Made by a program: the position numbers and the translations under genes. The notes below the pieces were generated by a model. That model did not search any database, was not told the origin of the DNA, and worked only from the letters and a program-made list of their open reading frames with translations. A DNA stretch of 64,000 bases from Williamsia maris (GTDB taxonomy: Bacteria > Actinomycetota > Actinomycetes > Mycobacteriales > Mycobacteriaceae): assembly GCF_024171815.1 (NCBI RefSeq), contig NZ_JAMTCJ010000002.1, positions 682,001-746,000 on the forward strand. The letters run 5' to 3'. Shown in pieces: positions 1 through 8,844 of the stretch (position 1 is its first letter; the number at the start of each line of letters is the position of its first letter).

Positions 1-786
1 CGGCCGACGCAACTGCGCGCGCAGGGTGGCCATCAACTCCGCGTTGCGGACCGGGTTGTCGGTCGCGACGACCACCACGCCCGAGGGCAGCGTGACGTCG
101 GGGTCGAGATCGAGACCGGCGCGGACCACGGCCAGCCAGTCGTCGATGTGGATCCAGCTGACCCACTGGCGACCGGAGGACACCCGCCCGCCGAGACCGA
201 GCCGTACCAGCCGCGTGAGGCGTTGTAGCGCAGGCGAACCGGAGTCGAGGACAATCGAGGTCCGCAGGACGACGACGTGGTCGCAGGGTGCGTCGGCGGC
301 CGCGGCCTCCCAGGGTGCCGCGACCCCGGTCATCTGCGGCAGGCCGTCGGGAACCGGGGTGTCCTCGGTGCACCACGTCTCGCCCGCGTCGCTCCAGATC
401 GCGGTCGTACTGGCCTGTACCCAGTGCGCCAGGGGCGTGCGCAGTCCGCGCGCCGCCTCGACCAGCGCGCGGGTGGGCTCGACCCGCGATCGTCGCAGTT
501 CGGCGATGTTCGACGCGGTGGGTCGGCAGTCGACCAACCGTCCGGCCAGGTTGATCACGGCGGTCTGCGCGCCGGTGTCGAGCGCGGCGACCCAGTCGCC
601 CTGGCTGCGGCCGTCCCAGTGCACCTGCCGGTGCGGCGACCGATCGTCGATCGACCGGGTGAGGATGGTGATGTCGATCCCCCGTGCGGCCAGGTCGTCG
701 GCGATCCGCCGCCCCAACCCGCCGTTCCCGCCCGCGATGACCACGGTTCGCGGCGGAGTCCGCGGACTCGAAACTGTGTCTGACAT
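1..786 (-). CDS. NAD-dependent epimerase/dehydratase family protein (TIGR01777-like), partial
   Basis: The reading frame is open from the ATG to the window edge (262 codons), so the C-terminus is missing. The N-terminus is a Rossmann fold with the glycine motif GGNGGLG at about residues 20-26, which fits an extended/atypical SDR that binds NAD(P). A stretch reading VINLAGRLVDCR and a later WVSWIHIDDW resemble the conserved blocks of the TIGR01777 (YfcH/SulA-like) epimerase group, whose substrates are unknown. The gene diverges from the JetA operon across about 185 bp. The frame is clearly coding: no stops, acid/base-balanced composition and strong third-position GC. The exact subfamily is uncertain. 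Confidence 0.75.
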   Translation of the reverse strand, partial: MSDTVSSPRTPPRTVVIAGGNGGLGRRIADDLAARGIDITILTRSIDDRSPHRQVHWDGRSQGDWVAALDTGAQTAVINLAGRLVDCRPTASNIAELRRSRVEPTRALVEAARGLRTPLAHWVQASTTAIWSDAGETWCTEDTPVPDGLPQMTGVAAPWEAAAADAPCDHVVVLRTSIVLDSGSPALQRLTRLVRLGLGGRVSSGRQWVSWIHIDDWLAVVRAGLDLDPDVTLPSGVVVVATDNPVRNAELMATLRAQLRRP

Positions 787-970
787 GGGCCAACGCTAAC
801 GCTGTCGAGGGGTGATGACGCTGTGCGAAACCTCACGCATCTCGTCTGTCACAGATGTCCGTCCGAGCGCCGGTGATCGGCCGACGGTCTCCGGACAACC
901 ACTATCCTTTCAACGGAACCGCGGCGGTGCGCCCGACGTCGAAACGCAGCACACGAGAGACAGAGGTGAG

Positions 971-2497
971 ATGGTCCGCAGCAATGAGCGTGACGGTGCT
1001 GCGACTCTCTACGCCGCGTTCTCCGAGAACGCCGATGCCGACGTGACGCTGCGGCTGCTGCGATCACGCAGCGCCATGGTCTACCTCGCGATGATGGCGG
1101 CGCGCCTGGCCGACGGTCAGGTCGACGGCGATCATCTGGCCGACGGCATCGACGCCGACCTCACCGACCTCGCCGCACACTGGACCGACCGCGGGCTGAG
1201 TGTCCCCACCCCGGTCGAGCTGCTCGACCGCTGGGTGAAGGACGGGTTCGTCGCACGCACCCTCGACCCCGACCGTCACGTGGAGCGCTACCAACTCACC
1301 CGCGGCGCGACCACCGCGATCACCCAGGTGCAGGCCGTCCGCCACGACCGGTCGGTCGCCACCGAGACGGCCATGGAGATGGTGATCGGCCGATTGTCGA
1401 ACATCGCGGTCGCGATCAATCCCGATCCGGGAGAACACATCCGCGATCTCGACGCCAAGATCGCCGAGCTGACCCGGCGTCGGACCGAGCTGGCCGCAGG
1501 TGCCGTGCCCGCGGTCGACGCGCGCCGCCTGTTCGACGACATCCGCATGGTCACCTCGCTGGCCGAACGCATGCCCGCCGACATCATCGGCTACGGCGAG
1601 AAGCTGAGGGAGAACTCACGGGCGCTGATCACCCAGGGGCTCGACGAGCGGGCCGGGGCCTATGCCGACGCGCTCAACCGGATGTTCGACGGGCACGACG
1701 AACTGGGAAAGACGGCCGAGGGCAACGCATTCGACGCGTTCTACACGCTGATCTCCGATCACCGACTCCGCGAGGGTCTCGAGCGGCACATCGAGGACAT
1801 CCTGTCCGGGCTGCCCGACCTCCCGCCGGACCTCGCCGACACCCTCGCCCGCTTCATCGACCGGATGTGGGACGAGGTGCAGCACGTCGACGAGATCCGC
1901 GGGCAGGTGTACCGACGCATCAACACCTTCGTCAAGGGCGGCGACTTCCTGCACTACCGGGCACTGCGCGAGCAGATCGGTGAGGCGCAGCGGGCCGCCG
2001 CGGTCGCGTTCGAACACACCACCGCCGGGCGCGACGTGGGCATCATCGTGCCGATGGCCGTGGCGGACACCAACTCCGTGGGCGCGTTGTCGATGCACGA
2101 CGGCGTCATCGACATCCCGGACGGGGTCGAGGTCACCGCGGGTGAGATCGAGATCGACCCGGCCGAGCTGGTCGGGTCGGAGACCATCGACTGGCAGTTG
2201 CTCACCGACGCGGTCAACGCGGCGGTGCGTTCCGGTGACGCCGACCTCGCCGCGGTGCTCGCCCACGTCGGCTCACCGCGTGTCGGCGACATCGTCGGGG
2301 TGTGGTCGCTGGCCCAGCGCCACGGGGAGGTCGACACCGCCGCCGCACGCACCGTCGTGGGAGCCCACACCGCGCGTGGGATCCGCGAGATCCACATACC
2401 GGCGATGACGTTCACGACCGAACTGCCCGCACTCACCGGGGCGCCGGTCCCCACCGCGGTCCACCTGCTCGACGACGCGAAGGGAGGTCGTCGATGA
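971..2497 (+). CDS. jetA: JetA-like (DUF3375) subunit of a Wadjet/MksBEF-type SMC complex
   Basis: This 508-residue protein matches the DUF3375/JetA (MksF, kleisin-like) family. It has an N-terminal winged-helix-like region (LRLLRSRSAMVYLAMM), a helical middle with the coiled segment IRDLDAKIAELTRRR at about residues 158-172, and the GQVYRRINTFV block. In Wadjet and Mks condensins this subunit bridges the SMC heads, and the complexes recognise and restrict plasmid-like circular DNA. An in-frame ATG lies 159 bp further upstream, but the start chosen here follows a purine-rich GAGGTGAG. The stop overlaps the next ATG (ATGA), so the two genes are translationally coupled. The family call is by motif and context; it could be chromosomal MksF rather than a defence subunit. 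Confidence 0.85.
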   Translation: MVRSNERDGAATLYAAFSENADADVTLRLLRSRSAMVYLAMMAARLADGQVDGDHLADGIDADLTDLAAHWTDRGLSVPTPVELLDRWVKDGFVARTLDPDRHVERYQLTRGATTAITQVQAVRHDRSVATETAMEMVIGRLSNIAVAINPDPGEHIRDLDAKIAELTRRRTELAAGAVPAVDARRLFDDIRMVTSLAERMPADIIGYGEKLRENSRALITQGLDERAGAYADALNRMFDGHDELGKTAEGNAFDAFYTLISDHRLREGLERHIEDILSGLPDLPPDLADTLARFIDRMWDEVQHVDEIRGQVYRRINTFVKGGDFLHYRALREQIGEAQRAAAVAFEHTTAGRDVGIIVPMAVADTNSVGALSMHDGVIDIPDGVEVTAGEIEIDPAELVGSETIDWQLLTDAVNAAVRSGDADLAAVLAHVGSPRVGDIVGVWSLAQRHGEVDTAAARTVVGAHTARGIREIHIPAMTFTTELPALTGAPVPTAVHLLDDAKGGRR

Positions 2498-3336
2498 CCG
2501 CTCCCGACGACATCGACACCGACGACACCGAGACCACCGACCGCCCCGAACAGACCGGTGACGACCTGTTCGTCGACCACCCCGGTGCCGAGGCGGACTC
2601 CTCGGTCGATCTGTCGCACTTCAGTTTCGACGGGTCCGCGCCGGTCGGCGACGTCACGGAGTCACGCGTCTCGCCGCGATTCGACGGTGACACCTCGGCG
2701 CTGCCCGCACCCGTCTGCTACGCCCTGCAGGAGCTGATCTCCGCCGCGCACGTCAGCGCGAAGTCGCGCAACTGGCGCGCCATCGAGGCCAACGAGGAGA
2801 TCATCCGGTCGCGCCTGTCCGAGCTCAACCTCGGCCTCGAGATCAACGCCGAGCACCGGTACGCGTACACGCGTCAGATCACCGAACCCGATCCGCGCCA
2901 ACGCAACATCCTGCGCGCCTCCACCCTCACGCTGGCGGCGTCGGTGCTGGCGTTGTTCCTCCGGCAGAAGTACCTCACCGGCGTCGACGAGACGGTCACG
3001 GTGGAACGGTCGGAGATGGTCGATCACATGCTCACCTTCAAGCCGGTCCGCGACACCGACGAGGCGGGCTTCGTGCGTCGCATCGACGCCGCGATCAACG
3101 TCCTGGAGAACCGGAAGATCATCCGCGCGTTGCCCGGGACCGATCGGTACGCCATCTACGGGGTGATCGCGTCGCTGCTGACGCCGGAGCAGGTGCAGGC
3201 CTACACGACGGCCTACCGCACGCTGGCCGGCGGTGGACCCGACCTCGCCGAGCTGGACGAGCCCGACGCCGATCCCGGTGCGCTCGACGACGCCGACCCG
3301 AACGAGGACGCCGACGAGAACGAGGACGCCCGATGA
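2494..3336 (+). CDS. jetB: JetB-like (DUF4194) kite subunit
   Basis: This 280-residue protein has an acidic, Asp/Thr-rich, probably disordered N-terminus (about 75 residues) and then a DUF4194-like body (LPAPVCYALQEL, LRASTLTLAASVLALFLRQ, FVRRIDAAINVLENRKIIR). The body fits tandem winged helices of the MksE/JetB kite family, which bind the JetA kleisin linker. The C-terminal tail is again Asp/Glu-rich. The start codon lies within the jetA stop (ATGA), after GGGAGGT, and the stop overlaps the JetC start (ATGA). This is the tight coupling typical of these operons. Family assignment relies on the conserved block pattern and its position between JetA and JetC. Confidence 0.83.
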   Translation: MTAPDDIDTDDTETTDRPEQTGDDLFVDHPGAEADSSVDLSHFSFDGSAPVGDVTESRVSPRFDGDTSALPAPVCYALQELISAAHVSAKSRNWRAIEANEEIIRSRLSELNLGLEINAEHRYAYTRQITEPDPRQRNILRASTLTLAASVLALFLRQKYLTGVDETVTVERSEMVDHMLTFKPVRDTDEAGFVRRIDAAINVLENRKIIRALPGTDRYAIYGVIASLLTPEQVQAYTTAYRTLAGGGPDLAELDEPDADPGALDDADPNEDADENEDAR

Positions 3337-6300
3337 CCGACACCATCGCAGACCCGATCGCCACGACGCTGCCGTCGGAGAGCGGGCAGGGCCGGCGGAC
3401 GCTCAACATCGGTCAGTTCCGGTTGACCCGCATCCAGCTGGTCAACTGGGGAACCTTCCACGGCTACAAGAACTTCCCGATCGACGAACGCGGTGTGCTG
3501 CTGACCGGCCCGTCCGGGTCGGGCAAGTCGTCGATGATGGACGGTCACTCGGTCGTCCTGCTGCCCACCTACGACCAGGGGTTCAACGCCTCGGCCGACC
3601 TCACCGCCAAGGGCGCCAAGCGGGCGGCGCGGTCGATGGCCGACTACGTCCGCGGCGCCTGGGCGGAGAACGACGACGAGTACAACCAGTCGCAGGTGCA
3701 GTACCTGCGCGGCACCGGGGCCACCTGGTCGGCGATTGCCGCGACCTACGACAACGGCGCCGGTTCGGTGACCACGGCCATCGCCATCAAGTGGTTCCCA
3801 GGCTCGGGCAACGACGGCGCCACCTTGCGGTCCTGGTACCAGCTGCACACCGGTGACGTCGAGCTGCTGAGCCTGAACGACTGGGCCACCGGCGGTTTCG
3901 ACATCCGCGCCTACCGTGCCGGCCATCCCGACGTCGCGTGTTTCGACGTACAGAGCGCCTACTCCGAGGCGCTGCGTCGACGCGTGGGCATCGGCAGTTC
4001 CTCGGCGGCGTTGTCGCTGATGGGCAAGGCCAAGGCGATGAAGAACGTCGGCGACCTCAACCTCTTCATCCGCACCTACATGCTTGACCGTCCCGACACC
4101 TACGCCAAGGCCGAGCGACTGGTGGAGAACTTCACCCAGCTCGACGAGGCCTACCAGGCCGCCGCCCGCGCACACGCGCAGGAGAAGGTGCTCCGTCCGA
4201 TCCCGGAGGCATGGGAGACCTATTGCGGCGCCGAGGAATCCACCACCCGCGCCGGTGAGTTGCTCGGCCCGCCGATGCGGGCGTTCATGCGTGAGCACCG
4301 GATGACGCTGCTGCGCGAGAAGCTCGACCACATCGAGGACGCGCGCACCGCCCTCGACAACGAGGTCGCCTCGTGGGAGAACACCGCCGACGAGCGCGAG
4401 GACCGCCACACCTCGCTGCGCGACCAGCTCACCGTCGACAAGGGTGAGCTGACATCGCTGGAGTCGGAGCTCAAGTCGTTCGAGGCGCAGGTGACGGCGC
4501 GCAACCGCGCGTACGAACGGTATTCGGCGGTGGTGTCGCGGCTCGGCGAGCAGACCCCGGAGTCGCGGGAGGAGTTCGAGGCCCTGCGTGGTCGCGCGCC
4601 GCAGATGGCACGGGCGGCCAGGGAGGCGGCGCAGTCGCTGAACGCGCGGGCGCATCCGGTGTTCAGCGCCGAGACCGACGCCCGCCGCGAACACGAGGCC
4701 GTCGCCGAGGAGCTGGCGACGCTCACCGCCCGCCGGTCCCTGCTGCCGCGCGAGGCACTCGCCCAGCGCGACGCCATCGCCACGGCCACCGGCATCCCGG
4801 CCGAGGAACTGCCGTACGCGGCGGAGCTGGTCGAAGTCGCCGACGAGCATCGCGCCACCTGGGCCGGTGCCGCCGAACGCGTGTTGCGCGGACTCGGCAT
4901 GACCCTGCTGGTGCCGCACGAGCACCGCCGACAGGTCGCGGAGTTCGTCAACCGGACCGACCTCGGCGGCGTCCTCGAGTTCCGCGCCTACGACGAGAAC
5001 GCGAACCAGGACGCACCCCGCCCGGGGTCGCTGGCGGAGAAGATGACCGTCGACCGGGCGCACCCCGCGGGCGCCTGGTTGTCCGGGGTCGTCGCCCGCT
5101 CGGCCGACCACACCTGCGTCGACAACCCGATCGAACTCGATCGTCACGACCTCGCGGTCACACCCCAGGGACTGGTGAAGGCGGGTCGCGACCGCTACCG
5201 CAAGGACGACCGGCGCCGCGTCGACGACCGCACCCACTGGATCTTCGGCACCAACACCGACGGCAAGCGGGCCGCGCTGGAGGAGTCGCTGGGCGTGCTG
5301 CGGCATCGGTTCGACGAGGCCCGCCAGATCTCGCAGGACATGCGGGACCTGTTGGAGGACAACCGCGAACGCGCCAAGGCGGCCGACGCGCTGGCCGCGT
5401 ACTCGTCGTGGACCGAGCTGAACTGGTGGTCCTCGCGCCGCGACGCCGACGAGCTCAACCGGCGGATCGACGCGGTCCGGGAGAACCGGGTCGATCTCGC
5501 CGAGCTCGAGGAGCAGGTCGACATCGCCCGCGCCGACTGGCGCGAGGCGGTCGCGCGGGTCGGTGCGATCAACGACCAGCTCCGCCACATCGGGTCCGAC
5601 TGGGACCGGTGGCTCGCCGAGCTGGAGCAGAACCCCGAGACCGACGACCTCGCCGACGAGGACCGCGAATACCTCGAGCGGGTGCTCGAGTCGGTGCTCG
5701 CCACGGGTCAGAAGCACCTGACGCTGGCCACCTACGGGGAGGTGCGTTCGGATCTGCGGAACGCGCTCGAGTCGATCCAGGCCGACGCCAACGCCGAGCG
5801 CGACACCGCCGAGAACCGCATCGTCCGAGCCGCGGAGGCCTTCGTCCGCGAATGGCCGTCGGCGGCGAACAACCTCACTGCGAGCATCGAGTGTGCGAGC
5901 GACCTGGTGTCGATCCACTCCGGGCTCGTCGAACACGGTCTGGCCACCACCCAGGAGCGGTTCCGGCAGCTCATCACCACCGACATCTCGCACTCGGTGT
6001 CGAACCTCTACAAGGAGATCGGCGACACCAACAAGCGGATCCGCCGCGGCATCGCCGAGGTCAACTCCGGTCTGCGCCGCGTCGACTTCAACACCGACAC
6101 GTACCTGCAGATCGCGGTGCAGCACAACCCGACCGACGAGGCGATGGAGTTCGGCCGCATCGTCGACGCGATGATCCGGGACGCGCCGTCGGCACGCTCG
6201 GGTGACGGCGCGGTCCTGGCCCGGCAGTTCTATCGGATCAAGAACCTCATCGTCCGGCTCACCGCCACCGACACCGAGGGCCGGCGCTGGTGCGACAACG

Positions 6301-6749
6301 TCCTCGATGTCCGCAACAGCTATTTCTTCTACGGCAAGGAGATGTCGGTGACCGACGGGGCCGATGCCCCGCCGGTGCACACCTACCGCAACACCGCGAC
6401 CAACTCCGGTGGTGAGCAGGAGAAGCTGGTCGCGTTCTGCCTCGCCGCGGCACTGAGCTTCTCGCTCAGCAGCCCGGATGATCACCGGCCCGGCTTCGCC
6501 CCGCTCATGCTCGACGAGGCGTTCAGCAAATCCGACGAGACGTTCTCCAGCCAGTCGTTGCGGGCGTTCGAACAGTTCGGTTTCCAGCTCATCATCGCCG
6601 CACCCATCCGCATGGCCGGCATCGTGGAACCGTTCATCGGTCAGGTCATCCTCGTCGACAAGCGGGTCGATGCCGACGGCGCCCGATCCGATGCCCGCAC
6701 AGCGACGTTCGGCGAGATCGCCTCGGCCCGGTCGACCGGCGGGCGCTGA
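3333..6749 (+). CDS. jetC: JetC-like (MksB-type) SMC ATPase
   Basis: This 1,138-residue SMC/SbcC-like ATPase has the Walker A motif GPSGSGKS at residues 59-66 and long heptad-rich coiled-coil arms, roughly residues 290-480 and 640-980. A hinge-like domain sits near 480-640. At the C-terminus the ABC signature is SGGEQ (1025-1029) and Walker B is LMLDE (1058-1062), with a following serine-rich D-loop-like segment. Size and arrangement fit MksB/JetC, which topologically entraps and extrudes DNA. It overlaps jetB by 4 bp, and the next gene starts 4 bp after its stop. All catalytic motifs look intact, so the ATPase should be active. No JetD (DUF3322/Toprim) gene follows. Confidence 0.9.
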   Translation: MTDTIADPIATTLPSESGQGRRTLNIGQFRLTRIQLVNWGTFHGYKNFPIDERGVLLTGPSGSGKSSMMDGHSVVLLPTYDQGFNASADLTAKGAKRAARSMADYVRGAWAENDDEYNQSQVQYLRGTGATWSAIAATYDNGAGSVTTAIAIKWFPGSGNDGATLRSWYQLHTGDVELLSLNDWATGGFDIRAYRAGHPDVACFDVQSAYSEALRRRVGIGSSSAALSLMGKAKAMKNVGDLNLFIRTYMLDRPDTYAKAERLVENFTQLDEAYQAAARAHAQEKVLRPIPEAWETYCGAEESTTRAGELLGPPMRAFMREHRMTLLREKLDHIEDARTALDNEVASWENTADEREDRHTSLRDQLTVDKGELTSLESELKSFEAQVTARNRAYERYSAVVSRLGEQTPESREEFEALRGRAPQMARAAREAAQSLNARAHPVFSAETDARREHEAVAEELATLTARRSLLPREALAQRDAIATATGIPAEELPYAAELVEVADEHRATWAGAAERVLRGLGMTLLVPHEHRRQVAEFVNRTDLGGVLEFRAYDENANQDAPRPGSLAEKMTVDRAHPAGAWLSGVVARSADHTCVDNPIELDRHDLAVTPQGLVKAGRDRYRKDDRRRVDDRTHWIFGTNTDGKRAALEESLGVLRHRFDEARQISQDMRDLLEDNRERAKAADALAAYSSWTELNWWSSRRDADELNRRIDAVRENRVDLAELEEQVDIARADWREAVARVGAINDQLRHIGSDWDRWLAELEQNPETDDLADEDREYLERVLESVLATGQKHLTLATYGEVRSDLRNALESIQADANAERDTAENRIVRAAEAFVREWPSAANNLTASIECASDLVSIHSGLVEHGLATTQERFRQLITTDISHSVSNLYKEIGDTNKRIRRGIAEVNSGLRRVDFNTDTYLQIAVQHNPTDEAMEFGRIVDAMIRDAPSARSGDGAVLARQFYRIKNLIVRLTATDTEGRRWCDNVLDVRNSYFFYGKEMSVTDGADAPPVHTYRNTATNSGGEQEKLVAFCLAAALSFSLSSPDDHRPGFAPLMLDEAFSKSDETFSSQSLRAFEQFGFQLIIAAPIRMAGIVEPFIGQVILVDKRVDADGARSDARTATFGEIASARSTGGR

Positions 6750-6753
6750 CGCG

Positions 6754-7854
6754 ATGGCCGCCGAGACGTCGGTCGCGGGCGAGGTCACCCTCGCGCAGTG
6801 GAACCGGACGTTGCTCTCGCGCCAACACCTGCTCAGTCGCGTCGACGAGGACGCCGTCGAGGTCCTCGACCGCTGCGTCGGTCTGCAGTCGCAGGACCCG
6901 CGGGCCGCGTTCTACGGGTTGTGGTCGCGGATCGAGGGGTTCGACCCCGGCGAGCTCGACGACCTGATGACCGACCGCGAGGTCGTGCGGATGGCGCTGC
7001 TGCGCAGCACCGTGTTCCTGATGGACTCGCAGGACGCGCGCTGGGTCCGGCCGCTTGCCCAGGCGGCCATGGAGGGCGAGGTCCGCAGCAACCACCTACG
7101 GCGGCTGGTCGACGCCGCGGCGCCGGACATCACCGCCCATGCCCAAGATCTGCTGTCCGGCAACGAACTCACCGCGAAGGAACTCGGCCGGAAACTGGGT
7201 CACCGGTGGCCCGACGACCCGCCGTCCACCCTGACCGCGGTGGCACGGTGCACGTTGCCGCTGGTGCAGGTCCCGCCCCGCGGGCTGTGGAACGGCCACG
7301 CGGGCGCCACGTACCGACTCTTCGACGACTGGGTGGGCCCCGGGGAGCCTGCGGTCGTCGGTGACGAGGCGCGCAAGGATCTGATCCGGCTGTACCTGCG
7401 CGGGTTCGGGCCGTCGACGGTCAAGGGCATCCAGACGTGGGCGGGCATGACCCGGCTGCGTCCGCTGGTGGAGGCGATGGAGGCCGACTGGGAGCTCAAC
7501 CGCTTCCGCGGCCCCGACGGCGTCCTGCTGTTCGACCTCGACGGCATCGACATCGTCGACGGCGACGAACCCGCCCCGGCACGACTGCTCGCCCCGTTCG
7601 ACAACGTCGTCACCGCCCAGGCGGATCGACGCCGCATCATCGACGACGAGGTGTACGCACAGCTCGTCACCCCGAACGGGCTCATGCCCGGGCTCGGACT
7701 GGTCGGCGGTCGGGTCGTCGCGCGCTGGTCGGCCGACGACACCGGAGCGGTGCGGGTCGAGACACTCGCCCCGGTGAACGCCTCGGACACACAGGCGTTG
7801 GTCGATGAGGCGCAACGCCTCACCGAGTTCCATCGGGCGTATCCCGCGACCTGA
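6754..7854 (+). CDS. Winged-helix DNA-binding protein of the HTH_42 (AlkZ/YcaQ-like) superfamily
   Basis: This 366-residue protein begins with LAQWNRTLLSRQHLLSRV and contains VGLQSQDPRAAFYGLWSR. Both are hallmarks of the HTH_42 (PF06224) tandem winged-helix family, which includes the DNA glycosylases AlkZ and YcaQ. The QSQ triplet (residues 45-47) sits where AlkZ-like enzymes carry the catalytic Q-x-Q motif. Later blocks (YLRGFGPSTVKGIQTWAGM, LLAPFDNVV) are also typical. The start is 4 bp after the JetC stop, so it is very likely co-transcribed with jetABC and occupies the position where JetD normally lies. Whether it is a glycosylase, a DNA-binding cofactor of the SMC complex, or a passenger cannot be decided from sequence. 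Confidence 0.82.
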   Translation: MAAETSVAGEVTLAQWNRTLLSRQHLLSRVDEDAVEVLDRCVGLQSQDPRAAFYGLWSRIEGFDPGELDDLMTDREVVRMALLRSTVFLMDSQDARWVRPLAQAAMEGEVRSNHLRRLVDAAAPDITAHAQDLLSGNELTAKELGRKLGHRWPDDPPSTLTAVARCTLPLVQVPPRGLWNGHAGATYRLFDDWVGPGEPAVVGDEARKDLIRLYLRGFGPSTVKGIQTWAGMTRLRPLVEAMEADWELNRFRGPDGVLLFDLDGIDIVDGDEPAPARLLAPFDNVVTAQADRRRIIDDEVYAQLVTPNGLMPGLGLVGGRVVARWSADDTGAVRVETLAPVNASDTQALVDEAQRLTEFHRAYPAT

Positions 7855-7860
7855 GACTGC

Positions 7861-8844
7861 TCAGCCGAGGGTGCGGGCGAAACCGATCAGCGCCGCGCTG
7901 ACCTCGCGCGCGCACTCGGCCATGATGAAGTGGCCGGCGCCGTCGTAGGTGTGCACCGCGCGCAGACTCGGCATCGTCTCGCGCATGCGACCCATGGTCT
8001 TCTCGCCGGCGATGGCCAGCGCCGGGTCGTTCTCACCGTTGAGGAAATACGCCGGGACGTCGAGAACCGGTTCCTCGTCGGCCATCTCGGCCCAGTTGAC
8101 GTCGGCGACGCGATACCAGTTCAGCCCGCCGGTGAACCCGGTCTCGGCGAACGTGGTCTCGTAGACGGCGAACTCGTAGGCGGTCAACCACGACCACGGC
8201 AACGCCGGGGCCGGTGCGAGCGCATCGAGGTAGCCGACGCGGACGCCGTCGCGAACGCTCGGGTGGTCCCACGTCTGCAGATAGGGCGCATCGCCGGACA
8301 GCGCATGGAAGACGCAAGCGAGGAACTTCCCGGGTGCCGCGTCGAGCTCGGCGTCGGCGACCCCGGGCTCCTGGAAGTAGTCGAAGTGGAAGAAATGTTT
8401 CTGCGCCACATGGGCGTACGCCTGCGTTGGCGGCACCGGCAGCCGATCTGGCGCGTACGGCATGGCCATCAACATCAGCCCGCGTACCCGGTCACGGTGG
8501 CGTCGGGCCAGCGTCCACGCCGCCGGCGACCCGAAGTCGTGACCGACCGCGAGCACGTCGTCGATCCCCAACTCGTCGAGCAGGGCGACGATCCGTCCGG
8601 CGACCGCGGCGAACGAGTACTCCGCGATCTCATCCGGACGATCGGTGCCGCCGTACCCGGGCATGTCCAGGGCGATGGCACGGTATCCGCCGGCGGACAA
8701 CGCCCGTACCTGGTGTCGCCAGCTGTAGGCGAGGCCGGGGAAGCCATGACACAGCAGGACCGCCGGGCCTGCGCCCTGGTCGATCATCCGCCATCGGAAC
8801 CCGTCCACGTCGACGGTCCGGTACTCGAGTGCGTCGGTGGTCAT
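7861..8844 (-). CDS. Alpha/beta hydrolase, epoxide hydrolase-like
   Basis: This 327-residue cytosolic hydrolase has an oxyanion-hole motif HGFPGL near residue 34. The nucleophile elbow is GHDFGSPAAW, with Asp rather than Ser, which is characteristic of epoxide hydrolases and haloalkane dehalogenases. The acid region is FLNGENDPAL and the late histidine is in GAGHFIMAE. The substrate is unknown. It is the last gene of a minus-strand operon: its ATG overlaps the stop of the VOC gene (ATGA). Its C-terminus is convergent with, and 6 bp from, the winged-helix gene. The context with a mycothiol-type enzyme and a VOC protein suggests detoxification or catabolism of a small electrophile, by inference. 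Confidence 0.85.
   Translation of the reverse strand: MTTDALEYRTVDVDGFRWRMIDQGAGPAVLLCHGFPGLAYSWRHQVRALSAGGYRAIALDMPGYGGTDRPDEIAEYSFAAVAGRIVALLDELGIDDVLAVGHDFGSPAAWTLARRHRDRVRGLMLMAMPYAPDRLPVPPTQAYAHVAQKHFFHFDYFQEPGVADAELDAAPGKFLACVFHALSGDAPYLQTWDHPSVRDGVRVGYLDALAPAPALPWSWLTAYEFAVYETTFAETGFTGGLNWYRVADVNWAEMADEEPVLDVPAYFLNGENDPALAIAGEKTMGRMRETMPSLRAVHTYDGAGHFIMAECAREVSAALIGFARTLG

Noticed and set aside
812-970. 53-codon N-terminal extension of JetA
   Set aside because: The extension does not resemble JetA, has mixed codon use, and the downstream ATG has a better ribosome binding site.
3213-6788. A 1,191-codon open frame antisense to the JetC gene
   Set aside because: It lies opposite a gene with intact Walker and signature motifs. 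Its composition (Val/Gly/Arg/Asp-rich, no domain) is what the GC-rich third positions of the sense gene produce.
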